Of a stretch of DNA of 64,000 bases, positions 1-11,526 are shown piece after piece. Position 1 is the stretch's first letter; each line of letters starts with the position of its first letter. The position numbers and the translations under genes were made by a program. The stretch is from Spirometra erinaceieuropaei (lineage: Eukaryota; Platyhelminthes; Cestoda; Diphyllobothriidea; Diphyllobothriidae): contig CACRXP010000001.1 of NCBI GenBank assembly GCA_902702965.1, positions 4,811,947 to 4,875,946 of the forward strand. Direction: 5' to 3'. Under the pieces are notes generated by a model. That model was not told the origin of the DNA. It made no database searches and saw only the letters and a list, made by a program, of their open reading frames with translations.

Positions 1-715
1 GGCGATCGAACTTAGAAGGAATACTAGAAAGTCATGTGCAGACTGTACTGGTTAGTTACTGATACGCTTCAAATTATCCAGTCTTAAATGTCAGAACGGA
101 AGCATCCCATATATGAGCAAACGGTATTTCGTTTGGCACAACAGCGAAAATAGCTAGCTGACATTTGTTGGATTCAAAACCACGACAGGAAAGCCAGTGC
201 TTGAGTACAGCCAGCATTCTAGCCACCCGAACTACGAGTGCCAGATCGGGAGCCGTGAGTTTAATCACGGCATTTGATTGTACAGCAGACTAGTCGAGGT
301 CTCCACTACCAAGAAATGAGTGATGTAGTGCAAATAACATTTCACGATCCGACGTTATGTGTGCCGGAGCACTGAACTCAATGCCTGGATGGGAGACCGA
401 TGACTGCTGAAATGTCGGGTCTGCCCACCTCGTCATCAATGGCCTCCGATCCTTCCTGTTTTATAATTTGTTTTGCTACCTGGCTGTTTAGGATTGCTGC
501 GGACAAGATCTCTAGCTCACGGCGACATCATCTGAACTCCATGCTATAACTAGGTCAAATTTATTTACGCAAACCACTTTTTAATACGAACTGTTTATTT
601 GTCAACTGCTACGTACACGTACACCATGATTTGGAGGATGGCTGTTAAAATTCAGATTGTTCATCTTTTAAATAAGTTAAAATAGGTTCGATAAACACAT
701 ACGGATAGCTAGCAC
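1..715. other. Unassigned left edge
   Basis: No convincing exon, repeat or RNA gene is visible in this stretch. The only open frames are short and have no recognisable protein features. Confidence 0.5.
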
Positions 716-1461
716 TCAGGAGACTACATGGACAAGTCTAAAGGAAGTATTTTGATGCAGTTCTAAAGAAAAAATATCCGGTTGCATGAAGCGTTTGGCG
801 CATATTATGTTATCTCCTGAAAATTGGTGCTGAGTCCACCGACAAGCGTTGATTGACTGCGTAGTAGTAGTTACCGCGACAAACAGCTCGTTACTCACGA
901 CGATGTCGACCCTGTCGCATTGGAAGATGTGCCTGAACTCTGTCGGCGAAGGCCGCTGCCTAAAATTTTATGTCATTCTTCCTTAGTACCGAGGCGTGTC
1001 CGAACATTCACTTAGGGGGGACGGTGTCTTCGTTTTTTTCAGCTGTGAATGTCTAGGCCACACCTGTACCTGATACAGTCAGCCGCTCGAGACAGCGGGA
1101 CTGCCGCTCTCAATATCTGGCCCGTTAGGATCGATTCCAGTCTGCGGAAAACCGCAAATTCAAGTAGTGGGAGGAGACTGCTGAAGGCATTCGAGATCTT
1201 GACGCGCAGTGCGCTTTGGTCACTTTTTAACTCACTATAGTTTTCAGTTTACGAAGTAACGGGGATGGCCATTAATAATGAACAGTATTCAGGGCCATTG
1301 CAAATCAATGGTGACCTCTTATACCTCACTGCACTACGTCTCGATACACCAACAAAACCCGGATCCTCAATCACCTTCAAAAATACGGGCTTTGCTGAAG
1401 CGTACAGTCTGATAATTCCCGCGTCCACTTTTCTCTTCAAGTCAGTTGGAAGACTATCCAC
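716..1461 (-). pseudogene. Possible hAT/ZBED-type transposase relic
   Basis: Several minus-strand open segments in different frames resemble pieces of a hAT-family transposase. The clearest (about 1249-1461) reads RLYASAKPVFLKVIEDPGF, similar to the family pattern in which a Phe-Ile-Ala helix is followed by Pro-Phe, Val-Glu-Asp and Gly-Phe, then a Ser-Arg-Arg motif. A second segment at 716-898 contains a VAVTT stretch that may be the decayed region around the first catalytic Asp. Frames change between segments and stops intervene, so nothing here is functional. The family match is by eye and weak; chance similarity is possible. No terminal inverted repeats were found. Confidence 0.3.
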
Positions 1462-2683
1462 TCGTCAGGGACCTTCACCGACGTCAATGTCGGTCAATGT
1501 CCCCATCATTAAATGCCCAACTCAAGAACCTCGGTGTTGATTTACGAGCCGTTTTACAAAACGGTCTAGTTAGGTTAGTTTATCCAAAGAAAATATTTTG
1601 AGGCATCAGGATAATCTAACTCTGGCAATAATCACTGCGTGAGTGATTCGAATTCCCCTCCCGAAAATCAATCACTTCATAGATAAAACTTGGTTTTCCT
1701 AGGAGAAATAAACACGTTGGTCACTGGATATCGAATTTTTGTGCGAGCGTTCTTCTTTCTGAGATTTGACATTTCAAATTGGTTCCGTTTTTTTATTTAA
1801 AATTGTGTTTATTTCCGTTTATAAAGAAATCTGGGTCTTTAGTTTCCTTACGATCTCTCGTCTTGGCATTTATTATCCCTGGTTAAATTTCCCTACTGCT
1901 CTTTGTACACTGATTACGTCAGAGGTCGTCCGAAACAATCCGGATATCCTTTTGGGTACCTTTTTATTTACTTAAACATATTTATTCTCATGCAAAAGTT
2001 TCAAAATCGGCATACCGCATTTTTGAAAGTAACGCAATCCTTTTACTCTATTACTAATATTTGAGGTGAACCCTCCCCTCCAAGGCAAGCATAACGGATG
2101 AATTTTTAAATATTTTAAAGGAACTGTAACTGAGCTTTATTAAGCAAGCGACCCTAGTGTAAGTGCAATTCCTGTGAACATCATCGTCTTCTAAATAACA
2201 TCACAAGCACCACCAACATACAGCTCGTCCTACTGATGCGACATCGAGTATTTTTATGAGACCACAGGGCAGAACAAAATAAAGCAGTTTGTCCATCTGT
2301 TAATTTTAGAGACGCCCGGTCATCAAACGTGTTTACGACAGAGGGCAACTCAGACAAGGCGACAGTGAAACGCACCGACAGGATTGCATGTTGGCGGACA
2401 AAGGGGGTGGTAGGAATGGCGTGGTCCATGGCACTAGGCATCCTCAGGAGCAAAGATGTAGCCGATTACGTAGACGGCGTTTGCAGACAAGACATGCTTA
2501 TTCAAGGAAGATAAAGATAAAGGGGATGGAAAAACAAGTAGACGGGGTTTTTAGACTGAGGTACAAAGGCTAAAGATATGCACAAAATAATCCTTTAAAA
2601 TAAACTGACCAGTTAGAATGGTTAGACGTCATGGAACCACAGACATCCCTAACCCATCATTACCTTCTCGTATGCTCTGCCAG
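1462..2683. other. Unassigned intergenic DNA
   Basis: AT-rich sequence upstream of the first receptor gene. Overlapping open frames near 2181-2573 lie on both strands and none has a recognisable domain. Distal regulatory sequence of the receptor could lie here, but nothing specific can be pointed to. Confidence 0.5.
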
Positions 2684-2709
2684 TATATATATATATATAT
2701 ATATATATG
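2684..2709. repeat. (TA)n microsatellite upstream of receptor copy 1
   Basis: About 13 uninterrupted TA units end roughly 75 bp before the likely receptor start codon. The tract could double as a TATA-like promoter element, in the same relative place as the TATATAT box of the other two receptor copies. That role is inferred from position only. Confidence 0.8.
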
Positions 2710-2784
2710 TTTACATACATGTGTATGTGAATGTGTGCAAAGTGTGCAACTGGACAGAAGTCGACAGCAGTCAAAAACAGCAAA

Positions 2785-3816
2785 ATGGAAAAAGTATACT
2801 GGAAGTGTCCTGACACTCTGTCACCAAAAGATGCACTTTCTGTCATCAGTGCCCTCATGAGTGGTTTCAGCCTGATGCTAAATCTTGGTTTGCTGATTCT
2901 CCTCTTCTTTTTAAAAGGTAGATCAAGGATATTTCTGTTCCAGCTACGTACCCTGAATGCCTCTGCGGCCCTCTACAGTTTCATTAGAACCTGTGACGGT
3001 GTTATACCCCGACGACTATATTACATCAATCCTATCTTCGCCCCGATTATGTGCCACATATGGACCAGCAGATATCTCGCTGCCGTCACTTACACATTTG
3101 CGGTCCTAATCCTGAATTTCACAGTTGGAAACAGAGCAATTCAGATTGTCTGCAGATATCAGCACTCATTCTCTACCTCGCTGTTCGCCGATCTCGCCTA
3201 CTTGGGTGGAATGGGCCTAACGAGCATCATCTGTATTATTCCCCGAGTATTTATAATGCACTGGGATGGCAAATATTGTCTTTGTCGTGATACAAACTTG
3301 TCCTACGAAGCACTTGTGTTTATCTACAGTGAGGTATTTGTTCGCTTTGGTCTGACTGCAATTATCAGTGTCACCATCCTGAGCATCTCCTGTTACAAAA
3401 TTATCGACTGGGTGCGCAACACGCCAGCAGACCAGCTTTCGGACACCTGGAACACTCTGACTCTTCCTGGCACCACAGAGGAGCAGCTGGAGGCCTTCAG
3501 CCGACCCCAGGGTTGGTTGACGGCATCTCTCTGTACTGTACCGCTGTCGGTTATTTTTCTAACAGTCAGCATCTACGACACAGGGCATAAATTTATATGT
3601 GCTGTGGGATTGTGCACAATAGTGGCCACCTCTCCATTCTACGTGCTGGATCGCGTTTTACTTGAGCTTAATCTAATCGTCCTACCTATCGTCATTATTA
3701 TCTACATTCCGGTACTGCGGGAGCTTGCTATGCGTTCCTGCCTACGACTCATCTCGCTCTGTGTGAGGTCATGGAATGCGCCGATCGATGAACAGCTGGA
3801 CAGCCGGATTCCCTAG
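2785..3816 (+). CDS. Orphan seven-transmembrane receptor, copy 1
   Basis: A single open exon of 343 residues with seven hydrophobic segments, a short N-terminus and a short cytoplasmic tail: the layout of a rhodopsin-like G-protein-coupled receptor at the plasma membrane. TM1 has the expected Asn (MLNLG). TM3 opens with a Cys (CHIWTSRY) that can pair with the ECL2 Cys residues (KYCLC). The DRY motif at the end of TM3 is replaced by GNRA within TVGNRAIQIVCRYQHSF. TM6 keeps Cys-x-x-Pro (LCTVP). NPxxY in TM7 is replaced by LPIVIIIY. The usual TM2 Asp is not evident. The start is set at the ATG giving MEKVYWKCP because this matches both paralogues; an in-frame ATG at 2731 would add 18 residues. 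It is about 60-65% identical by eye to the copies at 25.85 and 50.79 kb, so it is the older branch. The ligand is unknown. A flatworm-specific orphan family is plausible but could not be checked. Confidence 0.85.
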   Translation: MEKVYWKCPDTLSPKDALSVISALMSGFSLMLNLGLLILLFFLKGRSRIFLFQLRTLNASAALYSFIRTCDGVIPRRLYYINPIFAPIMCHIWTSRYLAAVTYTFAVLILNFTVGNRAIQIVCRYQHSFSTSLFADLAYLGGMGLTSIICIIPRVFIMHWDGKYCLCRDTNLSYEALVFIYSEVFVRFGLTAIISVTILSISCYKIIDWVRNTPADQLSDTWNTLTLPGTTEEQLEAFSRPQGWLTASLCTVPLSVIFLTVSIYDTGHKFICAVGLCTIVATSPFYVLDRVLLELNLIVLPIVIIIYIPVLRELAMRSCLRLISLCVRSWNAPIDEQLDSRIP

Positions 3817-3893
3817 AAGGCCTTTGCAGAACGAAACGGAAATTTACTACTAAACACTCACGTAGGCTGAAAGACAGACTGTTCTTTTACAGC

Positions 3894-3899
3894 AATAAA
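3894..3899 (+). terminator. Polyadenylation signal of receptor copy 1
   Basis: A canonical AATAAA lies about 77 bases after the receptor stop codon, a usual distance for a short 3' UTR. No equally clear signal is seen after the other two copies. Confidence 0.5.
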
Positions 3900-4076
3900 C
3901 AAATGTGTAGGCCCATTGCGGCCACATGCGCCTTTTTGTCAAATATGTACCAGTACTTCAGGCTGCGGACTGAACTTTCGGCTGGTAAAACGGGTGAAAC
4001 GTTTCCATTTGGCAGTGGTTTGACAAATTTTTATTCGATATGGAGAAGAGCGAACACGATGACCCGAATTGGCTTA

Positions 4077-5058
4077 CAGTAGGTGGGCTAACTCATGAAA
4101 TGTCAGCCGAAATTTCGAAATGCGTTCTCGTTTCGAAAAGATTAATTAAGTAGGGTTGTAAAGCCAATCAGTTTGTAGTAAAATTCTAATAATAATCCAG
4201 TTACCTCAGGGTATAGGCTTTTGAATGCATCGCTCTTCGACTGCGTGCAAGAACTACGCCCTGCAAAAATGACTACTTAAGTAGCATGCATTTTTCTCAT
4301 CGATTTTCGATGCCCCCAAAATTTCAATTATATTTAATAGAAAGCATGCATAAAAATATGCAATTTTTGCTTATTCGGTAGGAAATTTTGTCTTCTTTCA
4401 GCTTTATACTCGAACGCAGGGTATAATTTGGTTTTTAAAAAGTTTCTTATTGCGAGATTTTTTTATACCGTGAAATGGCCGTTCATAAAACTTCATTTAC
4501 TAATGTACCTTGTAAAGTTAACAATATGACTCAAATCCTCCGCCACATTTTATAAAACCCATATGGTCATTTCTTAATACTGTAGAGAAAAGTATGGTTT
4601 TCCATACGCAGAAAATACGCGGCCTGTAGTTCGGAAACCCTGAATGCGAGCGTTACCGCAAGACAGGTTCAAAATTATTCGGGAATTGAAAGGTTTTTAA
4701 AAACCGAGTTATATATTTTTCTAAAGGATAAAATTATGAGAAGACGTAAATGTCTACTGAACGAGTGAAATAATGAATATCTTTATGCATATTCTCTATG
4801 AAAGATAATTGGATTATAAGGGTATCGAAGATCACTGGAAAAATTGTACGCTACTTAAGTAGTCATTTTTTGCAGGGTATTGTTCTTGTATGCAGTCAAA
4901 GAGCGGTTCATTCGAAAGCTGGCACCCTGAGGTAACTGGCTTATTATGGAATAATGCTGCAGGATGACCAGATTTACAACTCTACTTAATTAGTCCTTTC
5001 GAAACGAAAACGAATTTCGAAATTTTGGCTGAAATTTCATGAGTTGGCCCATCTACTC
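4077..5058. mobile_element. Foldback MITE, copy 1
   Basis: A 982-bp non-coding element whose two halves are inverted copies of each other. The ends begin CAGTAGGTGGGC and close GCCCATCTACTC (last G mutated), each flanked by TA, consistent with a TA target-site duplication as used by Tc1/mariner-type transposases. The arms run several hundred bases inward and surround a central spacer. That spacer is in the opposite orientation to the one in the copy at 10021-11016, so the elements inserted in opposite directions. No transposase is encoded, so mobility would need a source elsewhere in the genome. Confidence 0.85.
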
Positions 5059-5060
5059 TA

Positions 5061-5735
5061 TCTGCTGGGGGTAAAGTCGAGATAGTGCTTTTCACCGCTT
5101 TACTGACGTTTACTCTGAGTTTGCTTTTTATTTCATTACTTTGATAATGCAATCCTTAGTCCATCTGTGGAAAAGAACAGTAGTTCAGTTTGCCTTAAAT
5201 GGACTTTTATTTTCGGACCATCGAACAATCAAACACTCACCGCCTCCAGTAGCGCTGTGTTGATATTGGTTCCTACACCGAAGGTCTTCCTGTGGATAAT
5301 CATCGTTAGAATGTCTTCGTGATTCTCACGCCCTCCAGATGACTGGGAAGTCTATGCGCATTGGCAATACGATAAAAAGTGCCAGGGCCAGTTGTAAGCG
5401 GAGTACATCACGGCTCTATGTTTGGACCGTCATTGATTTCAATTTATGTCAGTGTATGGAATGAACTGCAAGGGAGTCACATTTGCAGACGGCATTATCC
5501 AAAGTCCTACTTTCGATGCGTCAGGGAAACGTAAGCCAGTCTTCTCTTCGTTATTTGAAGAACTTTCATGAAAGGAAATAGGGGGGAACTTATTTGTTCG
5601 CCGATGAGATATGGAGTCGGGGTATGGCAGATCTGGCTAAAAACATTCATGAAAAAACGCACAGCGGATGCTTCTGGTAACAGGATGCCTTTTGTACGAT
5701 AAAAGAGCTACTGATTATTCATAGAGATGTACATT
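5061..5735. other. Unassigned DNA between MITE copies
   Basis: No gene or repeat recognised; no open frame here has a visible domain. Confidence 0.4.
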
Positions 5736-6382
5736 CAGTGGCCGATCTTATGAAATGTTTTCTAATTTCGAAATAATTTGGAGCCTGATCAGTCGTTATA
5801 TTTGCGCTTAGTGGTTTCAGTAAACAGGGTGGATGGGTTAAGCATAAAGAAAGCCGCATATTCTTAACCCCTCTAAAAAGAGACCATACAGAGTCCAAAG
5901 AATTTTTTAATGCATGCAAACTATTTTGCACATTTAATGAGGAGCTGTGGTAAACGACCAGGTACGGTGTTAAATGAATGGACATTGACCAGTCTTAAAT
6001 AATCTCATAATTAGAAACTTTTTTAAAACTTAATTATACCACTTCTTCGAACATAAAATAAAAGGAGACGTGATTCTCTATCAACCGACTTAAAGAAAGC
6101 CTATTTTACTTATGGTTTCAATAAGATATATTTGAATTTGCAAGACGGTCGAAAATCAACGGGAAAAATGCATACTACATAAGTAGTCATTTTTTGTCTA
6201 AAACAGTTTCTGCGGGAAATTGAAAAGCACTGTATTCAAATGCTGACGTCCTGCCGAGTCCGAAATATTATAGGATTATGCTGCAAGATAATGAGTATTA
6301 CAACCGCGCCTAAGTTATCCTACCTAATCGAAAACGCATTTCAGAATTGCAGCCAACATTTCATGAGATTGGCCACTCACTG
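5736..6382. mobile_element. Foldback MITE, copy 3 (internally deleted)
   Basis: A shorter, more diverged relative of the other two MITEs. The right end carries the recognisable arm (a TTTCATGAGATTGGCC-like stretch ending CACTG then TA). The left end keeps only about 45 bases of arm (CAGTGGCCGATCTTATGAAA) before jumping into sequence matching the central spacer of the copy at 10021. It therefore lost most of its left arm after or during insertion. The exact left boundary is approximate. Confidence 0.6.
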
Positions 6383-6384
6383 TA

Positions 6385-8039
6385 GTATGCATGGATGGCA
6401 GGCGTGAACAACGCCGACCACCAACGCCAGAGCTCAGACGATGGACAAAAGGCCCTTTTCATACGATAAATCATTAGGAATAAAGGCAGCGCATACTATT
6501 CACTAGATTAACTCTTCCTGTTTGTCTACGTTGCCAGACGAAACTTGGGTTTGGATAGGCTGCTATGAGCGTCCGTTTATCGTCGCGATTCTTAAGGAGA
6601 TTTACTTGTCACTTTACAAGTTCTGTTCTCTAATTTCTTCCTCACGTGTGTATGTATTTACTAACAATTTATGAAAGCCTAACTTCTAAAGACGTTTAAC
6701 TTATTCAGGATGAGGAAAGTAATCTCCGTAAATTTTGCCTTTTGTAGGCGTAACTATTCCGGTTTTCCGATTTTTGTAGTTGTTAGAGTTCATTAGAGAT
6801 TCTGAGGGGGGCGATGAATATGCCTCTATTTTTGATGATGCAGCATTGTCCGTGATCATGACAATATTTTCTATGAACTAGGTGGTCAACTCATACAGAA
6901 AAAAGGCATGAATAAAAGTGCCTTAGCAAAGTACATAGCAAGAAATTTAGTTAAACAGCATGCACTCAAAAGATGCGGGTTTGGGAGAGCTTTGAATTTC
7001 CCTTGGTGATTTTTTCCACAGACTCTGACTACATATATATGGAAAATATGAATCAAGAAAAAACATTCAAGCAGTTGTGGTTTCAAAATGTTTCCGAAAT
7101 GACTGTATTCTCCATCGGCCCGTGTTTGCCCTGAGGGTAATCCCCTCGCTAAAAAGCCCAGATCTCTTCCACTCTCCCAGTCAACAACGTGTGTAAATGG
7201 CATAGCGTGCAAGGACGACCCCGTTCCACGTCAGGTCGAATATCGAAAATATGGGGCAAATCCAGTGCAGTGCTGGCGCGATAGCAGGCTATCTTACAAG
7301 TGACCATTGTGCTGGTATTCTGCCTTATTCCATTCGTTGCCACAGAGGTCCGCCACAAACAGCATAGAGGGCTGCAGCGGAGCAATAAAGCGGCCTCCTG
7401 TTGCATGCGGGTTGTCAAGAGTACCACAAACGTGAGTATTCGGCCAGTGCGCAGGTCTGAACCCGACTCCGTTGCCTCTCGTCCCCCAGTCGAGTGCGCT
7501 GAAAGTGCTGAAAATGATAATAGCGATTGCTTTATAAAATGACGCAAAGACCAATGGAATGACGACTATAAACCGACATTTATTGGGTTAGCTTGCCAGT
7601 ATTGCCGCGTAAACAGGTTTTTGAGCAAAAGCGTAGTGATGAAGCATTATCTCTGATATAATTTATTGTGAAAGGCCTCGGTCGGATGAGGAGACTGAAC
7701 CACGGTATTATAAGCCAGCACTGATTCCTTAGTAAAAACAATGACTACAAAACGAATACAATGGCAACGGCCTTCCGTCCTGTCAAATGTCATCGTAGCT
7801 GAACCTGTTCTTAAATATATTTTAATGACCATGAGAAATTTCGAGATGAAATTTTAGAATACCCAATGTCCTTTAGAAGTATGTAGACTTTTGGGGGGAA
7901 AGATGCAATGTGACATTTTCAACTGCGTAACAAAATCGAAATATCACGTACAAGCAGGGTAATTGTGCCAAAATAACGCCTAGGTAGAAAACTTGATAAA
8001 TACAGATTGGCATAATAAACCTGAACGCACAGTGGACTG
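6385..8039. other. Unassigned DNA with overlapping open frames at 7.15-7.55 kb
   Basis: Most of this stretch shows nothing. Between 7149 and 7554 three overlapping open frames on both strands coincide with a locally GC-richer segment. The plus-strand one (7300-7542) begins with a hydrophobic run but has only GTG, preceded by a splice-acceptor-like TTACAAG. It could be an exon of an unrecognised gene or chance openness. Confidence 0.3.
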
Positions 8040-8769
8040 ATGACTAGTCTTACCTTCTTCGCAGTATTGTCATTGGCCATCAGTCTGTTGCCAAATGTTC
8101 TGCCCAGGTCTCATTTGGACGAGCGTGTTCGGCTCAGGCACCGACGGGACAGCACCTCAGCAGTATTAGCAGAGGACACCGATGGGGACTCGATTGTGAT
8201 CTCAAAGGCTTGCAGCGTCTGTTCAACGAAGACAAGGTTGCGTAAATTAACTACAATTCCTGGTAGGTGGTATTAAGCCTCGCACCACCATGGCCACAGA
8301 TTTTCATCAGCGTATCTCTTATTGAGCTGTCATCTCCTCCTCTCTGTTTTTTTTTTAAAATACGTCAATTCATTCTCATCACTCCTAAGCCTATACCTTT
8401 GGGTGCAATGGACGTAGCCTTTGATGTGATCCAGTTAATGCGAGCCGGCATCCACGTGCGCTGCTTCCCTTCCAACTCTTATGCAATGGCGTTAGTAAAA
8501 ATGTAATGCCATAAGACATCGTCTATTCGTTTTCTCCAAGTTATTGCCTTTTGAGGTCATCCACTTGTATTTTACATTTGAACCTTGGTGAACACGTAAC
8601 TAGGCAAGGTTCTGCAGATCTGGCTGAATTATTAGGCCTGGAATTGAGAGTCTGGGGAGGGCCTCAGTCAGTTATTTTTGTGTGCGGCCAATATGACGGA
8701 TGTTTGCGGTGGAATGCGAGAGGTCGTCCAAATGGCACGTTTAAAGAGGGCAGTCCAAAGTTTGCGTGA
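8040..8769 (+). CDS. Possible secreted protein, three-exon model, FGF-like by eye
   Basis: Exon 1 (8040-8262) starts with an ATG and a signal-peptide-like hydrophobic run (TFFAVLSLAISLLPNVL), then basic residues, and ends at a strong donor (GTAGGT). Exon 2 (8418-8490) follows a TAG acceptor with matching phase; its donor is GTTAGT. Exon 3 (8604-8769) follows an AACTAG acceptor, again in phase, and ends in TGA with an AATAAA two bases later. The joined frame is about 153 residues. The order AGIHVRCFPSN, then LELRVWGGPQSVIFV, then LRWNARGRPNGTFKEG resembles the middle strands of the fibroblast growth factor beta-trefoil (His-Leu-x-x-x-x-Pro; Val-x-x-x-Gly; Leu-x-x-Asn-x-x-Gly-Arg). The last third of an FGF core is missing, so it may be truncated, have another exon, or be unrelated. 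The exon 2 acceptor has a weak pyrimidine tract. Splicing is inferred, not demonstrated. Confidence 0.4.
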
Positions 8770-9479
8770 AAATAAACAAAATTGTGGCCTCATCCGTTAC
8801 CATATGAAATGAGGTAATGAGATATATTTTTATTTATAAAATTGTCAAATGGATTGTGATTCTTTCCCGAGTGCCCTGTAATCCATCGAAACTTTAACCA
8901 CCGAATTTACGATTTTGCACTTTATACACATGTGGCCGCCATAAGTAATTCTTTTAATCAGTTCAAGATTTCCTCTTCTGATTCGAATCTAACCTTGATT
9001 TTGTTTACAATGCACTTTCAATATAATTAAGAAATCAAATTATTCAAAGTTTCCTTTATCCAACAAACAAACACAGGTCATCATTTCGAAATTATTATTA
9101 ACTGAGACACAAAAACGAACAAGACGTGGAATACCATCTTGATAAAATTGACAATTGCATGTTTAACATGGAAATCAATTCCAAGTATTCGAGGTAACTA
9201 AAAAGGTTTGGATCAGCCTCAGCGTCTGGACTGCAGTAGAGAGGCAAGTTAGAAAATGCTTCCGTTCCTCACGTATCGTTGTGAAATATCCAACTATTTA
9301 TTTCATGGAAGCCTATACCAAGCCTTTATACGAACCACACTTCTAAAGCACTTAACTAACTGGTAAGGATCTGATGAAGTCCCCTAAGGATCTACGGAGT
9401 GCAATTAATGCCTACTATACGTGTTTAAGTAGGTCGTATTTTATTCTATACTCTCTTAAACACGGAGTTTACTCTCGGA
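8770..9479. other. AT-rich intergenic DNA
   Basis: Nothing recognisable. It was searched by eye for a further exon of the preceding gene (a Trp-Tyr-Val-Ala-Leu-like FGF strand) and none was found. Confidence 0.4.
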
Positions 9480-11260
9480 CGTTGCATAACCTGCCATTAA
9501 CTTAGTTTCACTCTTTCATCAGGAAACTTGCCATTTATCCTAGAATTATCTTCCACTGCTTGTGCTGCAGCATTTCAAGCAACATTTTGTCCATTAATTC
9601 GTCCGTCGTAGACTCTTGCACATACGATTGGGAGGCCATCACCTGATTTCCCGTTGCATAACCCACCATGACCTTAGCTCAGAGAGTTGATAAACGGCCG
9701 CTGCACCTTACTCCTTCATTGCAGATCATGCCCTTCGCTTTAGCATTACCTACCATTAGCTGTGGTTCGATAATTCGGACAGCACTAAGTCGAATGGGTC
9801 GCACATCGTATTCCTTAGTTCATACCATTGGGAGGCCGTCGGTTGACTACACGCTACATAATATGTCATGATCTTATCTTAGAAGGTTGAATAGCGATCG
9901 TTGCAGTTCGCCGAAGCATTACCTACTGTTCGCTGTGCTGCGGTATTTGAGACAGCATCCTGTCGAATGGGTCGCACATCGTAGACATGAGTTCATACTA
10001 TTGGGAGGCCGGCCGACTTACAGTAGATGTGCTAACTCATGAAATGTCAACCAAAATTTCAAAATGCGTTCTCATTTCGAAAAGATAAATTAAGTAGTGT
10101 TGTAAAACTAATCATGAAGCAGCATAAATCTATAATGATCCAGTTACCTCAGGGTATCAGTTTTCGAAAGAACTTATTTTCGGCTGCATGCAAGATCTAT
10201 GCTCTGCAAAAAGTGGCTACATAGGTAGTACGCAATTTTCTCAATCATTTTCGATGCCCTTGAAAACTCATTTATATTTCATGGAAAACATGCATAAAAA
10301 TATTTATTCTTTTACTTATTCGGTAGAAAATCACGTCTTCTTCCAAGTTCATACTCAAAAGAAGAGTATAATTCGGTTTTAAAAAACTTTTCTAGTTCCC
10401 GAATAATTTTGAATCCGACCTGCTGTTATACTTACATTCAGGGTTTAAAAACTACAAGCTGTATATTTTCCGTGTACGGAAAACCATGCATTTCTCTACG
10501 GTGTTAAGAGGAGATCATATGAGGTTCATAAAATAAAGCAGTGGATTTGAGCAATATTGTTAACTTTACAAGCCACATTCGTAAATGCAGATACATGACG
10601 TTTCATGAATGGCCATTTAACGGTATTAGAAAATCTCACAATTAGAAACTTTGTTAAAACCGAATTATACTCTTCTTTTGAGTATGAAGTTGGAAGAAGA
10701 CGTGATTTTCTACCGAATAAGTAAAAGAATGAATATTTTCATGCATGTTTTTCATGAAATATAATTGAATTTTCAAGGGCATCGAAAATCAATGAGAAAA
10801 TTGCATACCAATTATGTACTCATTTGTTGCAGAGTATAGATCTTGCATGCAGCCGAAAATAATTTTGTTTCGAAAGCCGCCACCCTGATGTAACTGGATC
10901 ATTATAGATTCATGCTGGATCATGAGTAGTTTTGCGACATTACTTAATTTATCTTTTCGAATCGAGATCGCATTTCGAAATTTTGGTTGACATTTCATGA
11001 GTTAGCACATCTACTGTAGCATTACCTACCAGTAGCTGTGGTGCGATGTTTCAGACAGCATCCGATCAAATGGGGCGTTCACCGAAGACCACAATTTATA
11101 CCATTGGGAGGCCGTCGGTTGGCTATATATTACATAACCCGCCATTATCTTAGCCTAGATAGCTGACAAACGATCGCGCGACTTTACTTCTCCGCACAGG
11201 ACGCTGCCGTTCGCACACGCCTAGTTCATATCACCGAGCAGTCATCAGCTGACTTCAGTC
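9480..11260. repeat. Degenerate ~200-bp tandem array
   Basis: Diverged units share landmarks: ATTGGGAGGCC at 9627, 9827, 10000 and 11103, preceded by TCGAATGGGTCGCACATCGT and followed by a TACATAACCCGCCATTATCT-like segment. Spacing is 200 and 173 bp before the array is interrupted by the MITE at 10021-11016. After the MITE the array resumes in the middle of a unit, with about 70 bp missing. The unit encodes nothing obvious and looks like an old minisatellite or satellite island. Confidence 0.65.
10021..11016. mobile_element. Foldback MITE, copy 2 (best preserved)
   Basis: A 996-bp element with perfect outer ends: CAGTAGATGTGCTAACTCAT at the left and its complement ATGAGTTAGCACATCTACTG at the right, flanked on both sides by TA. 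The inverted arms are about 365 bp (left about 10021-10390, right about 10656-11016) around a spacer of about 260 bp. CAGT at the tip plus a TA duplication is typical of Tc1/mariner-mobilised elements. Open frames inside the arms are mirror images of each other and are not genes. A transcript through it would fold into one very long hairpin. Confidence 0.9.
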
Positions 11261-11526
11261 ATCCATGACGGACGCTAGACGGCCGGCCTGCAGCAGACTA
11301 ACACGGTTCACTGCTTGATTCATTCTGAGGATACAGTTGGGTTTATTTCTGTTGCAATCACATTGAATCATTGTTCCAAAACATAGATGGCTTCGTATGA
11401 AATAAAAGACGACAAAACCATCCTTGTGTTGCGGCTCTACAGCCTTAGGTAACACAAGGCAGATGACTTGAAAGGACTTCATATAATACAATTTACCTAC
11501 ATTCAATTTCTTCGACGCTTGCTTTA

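Noticed and set aside
7300..7542. Signal-peptide-like open frame
   Set aside because: It begins with GTG, overlaps two open frames on the other strand and has no recognisable downstream exon.
10039..10998. Mirror-image open frames of 60-69 residues on opposite strands
   Set aside because: They are the two arms of the foldback MITE read in opposite directions, not genes.
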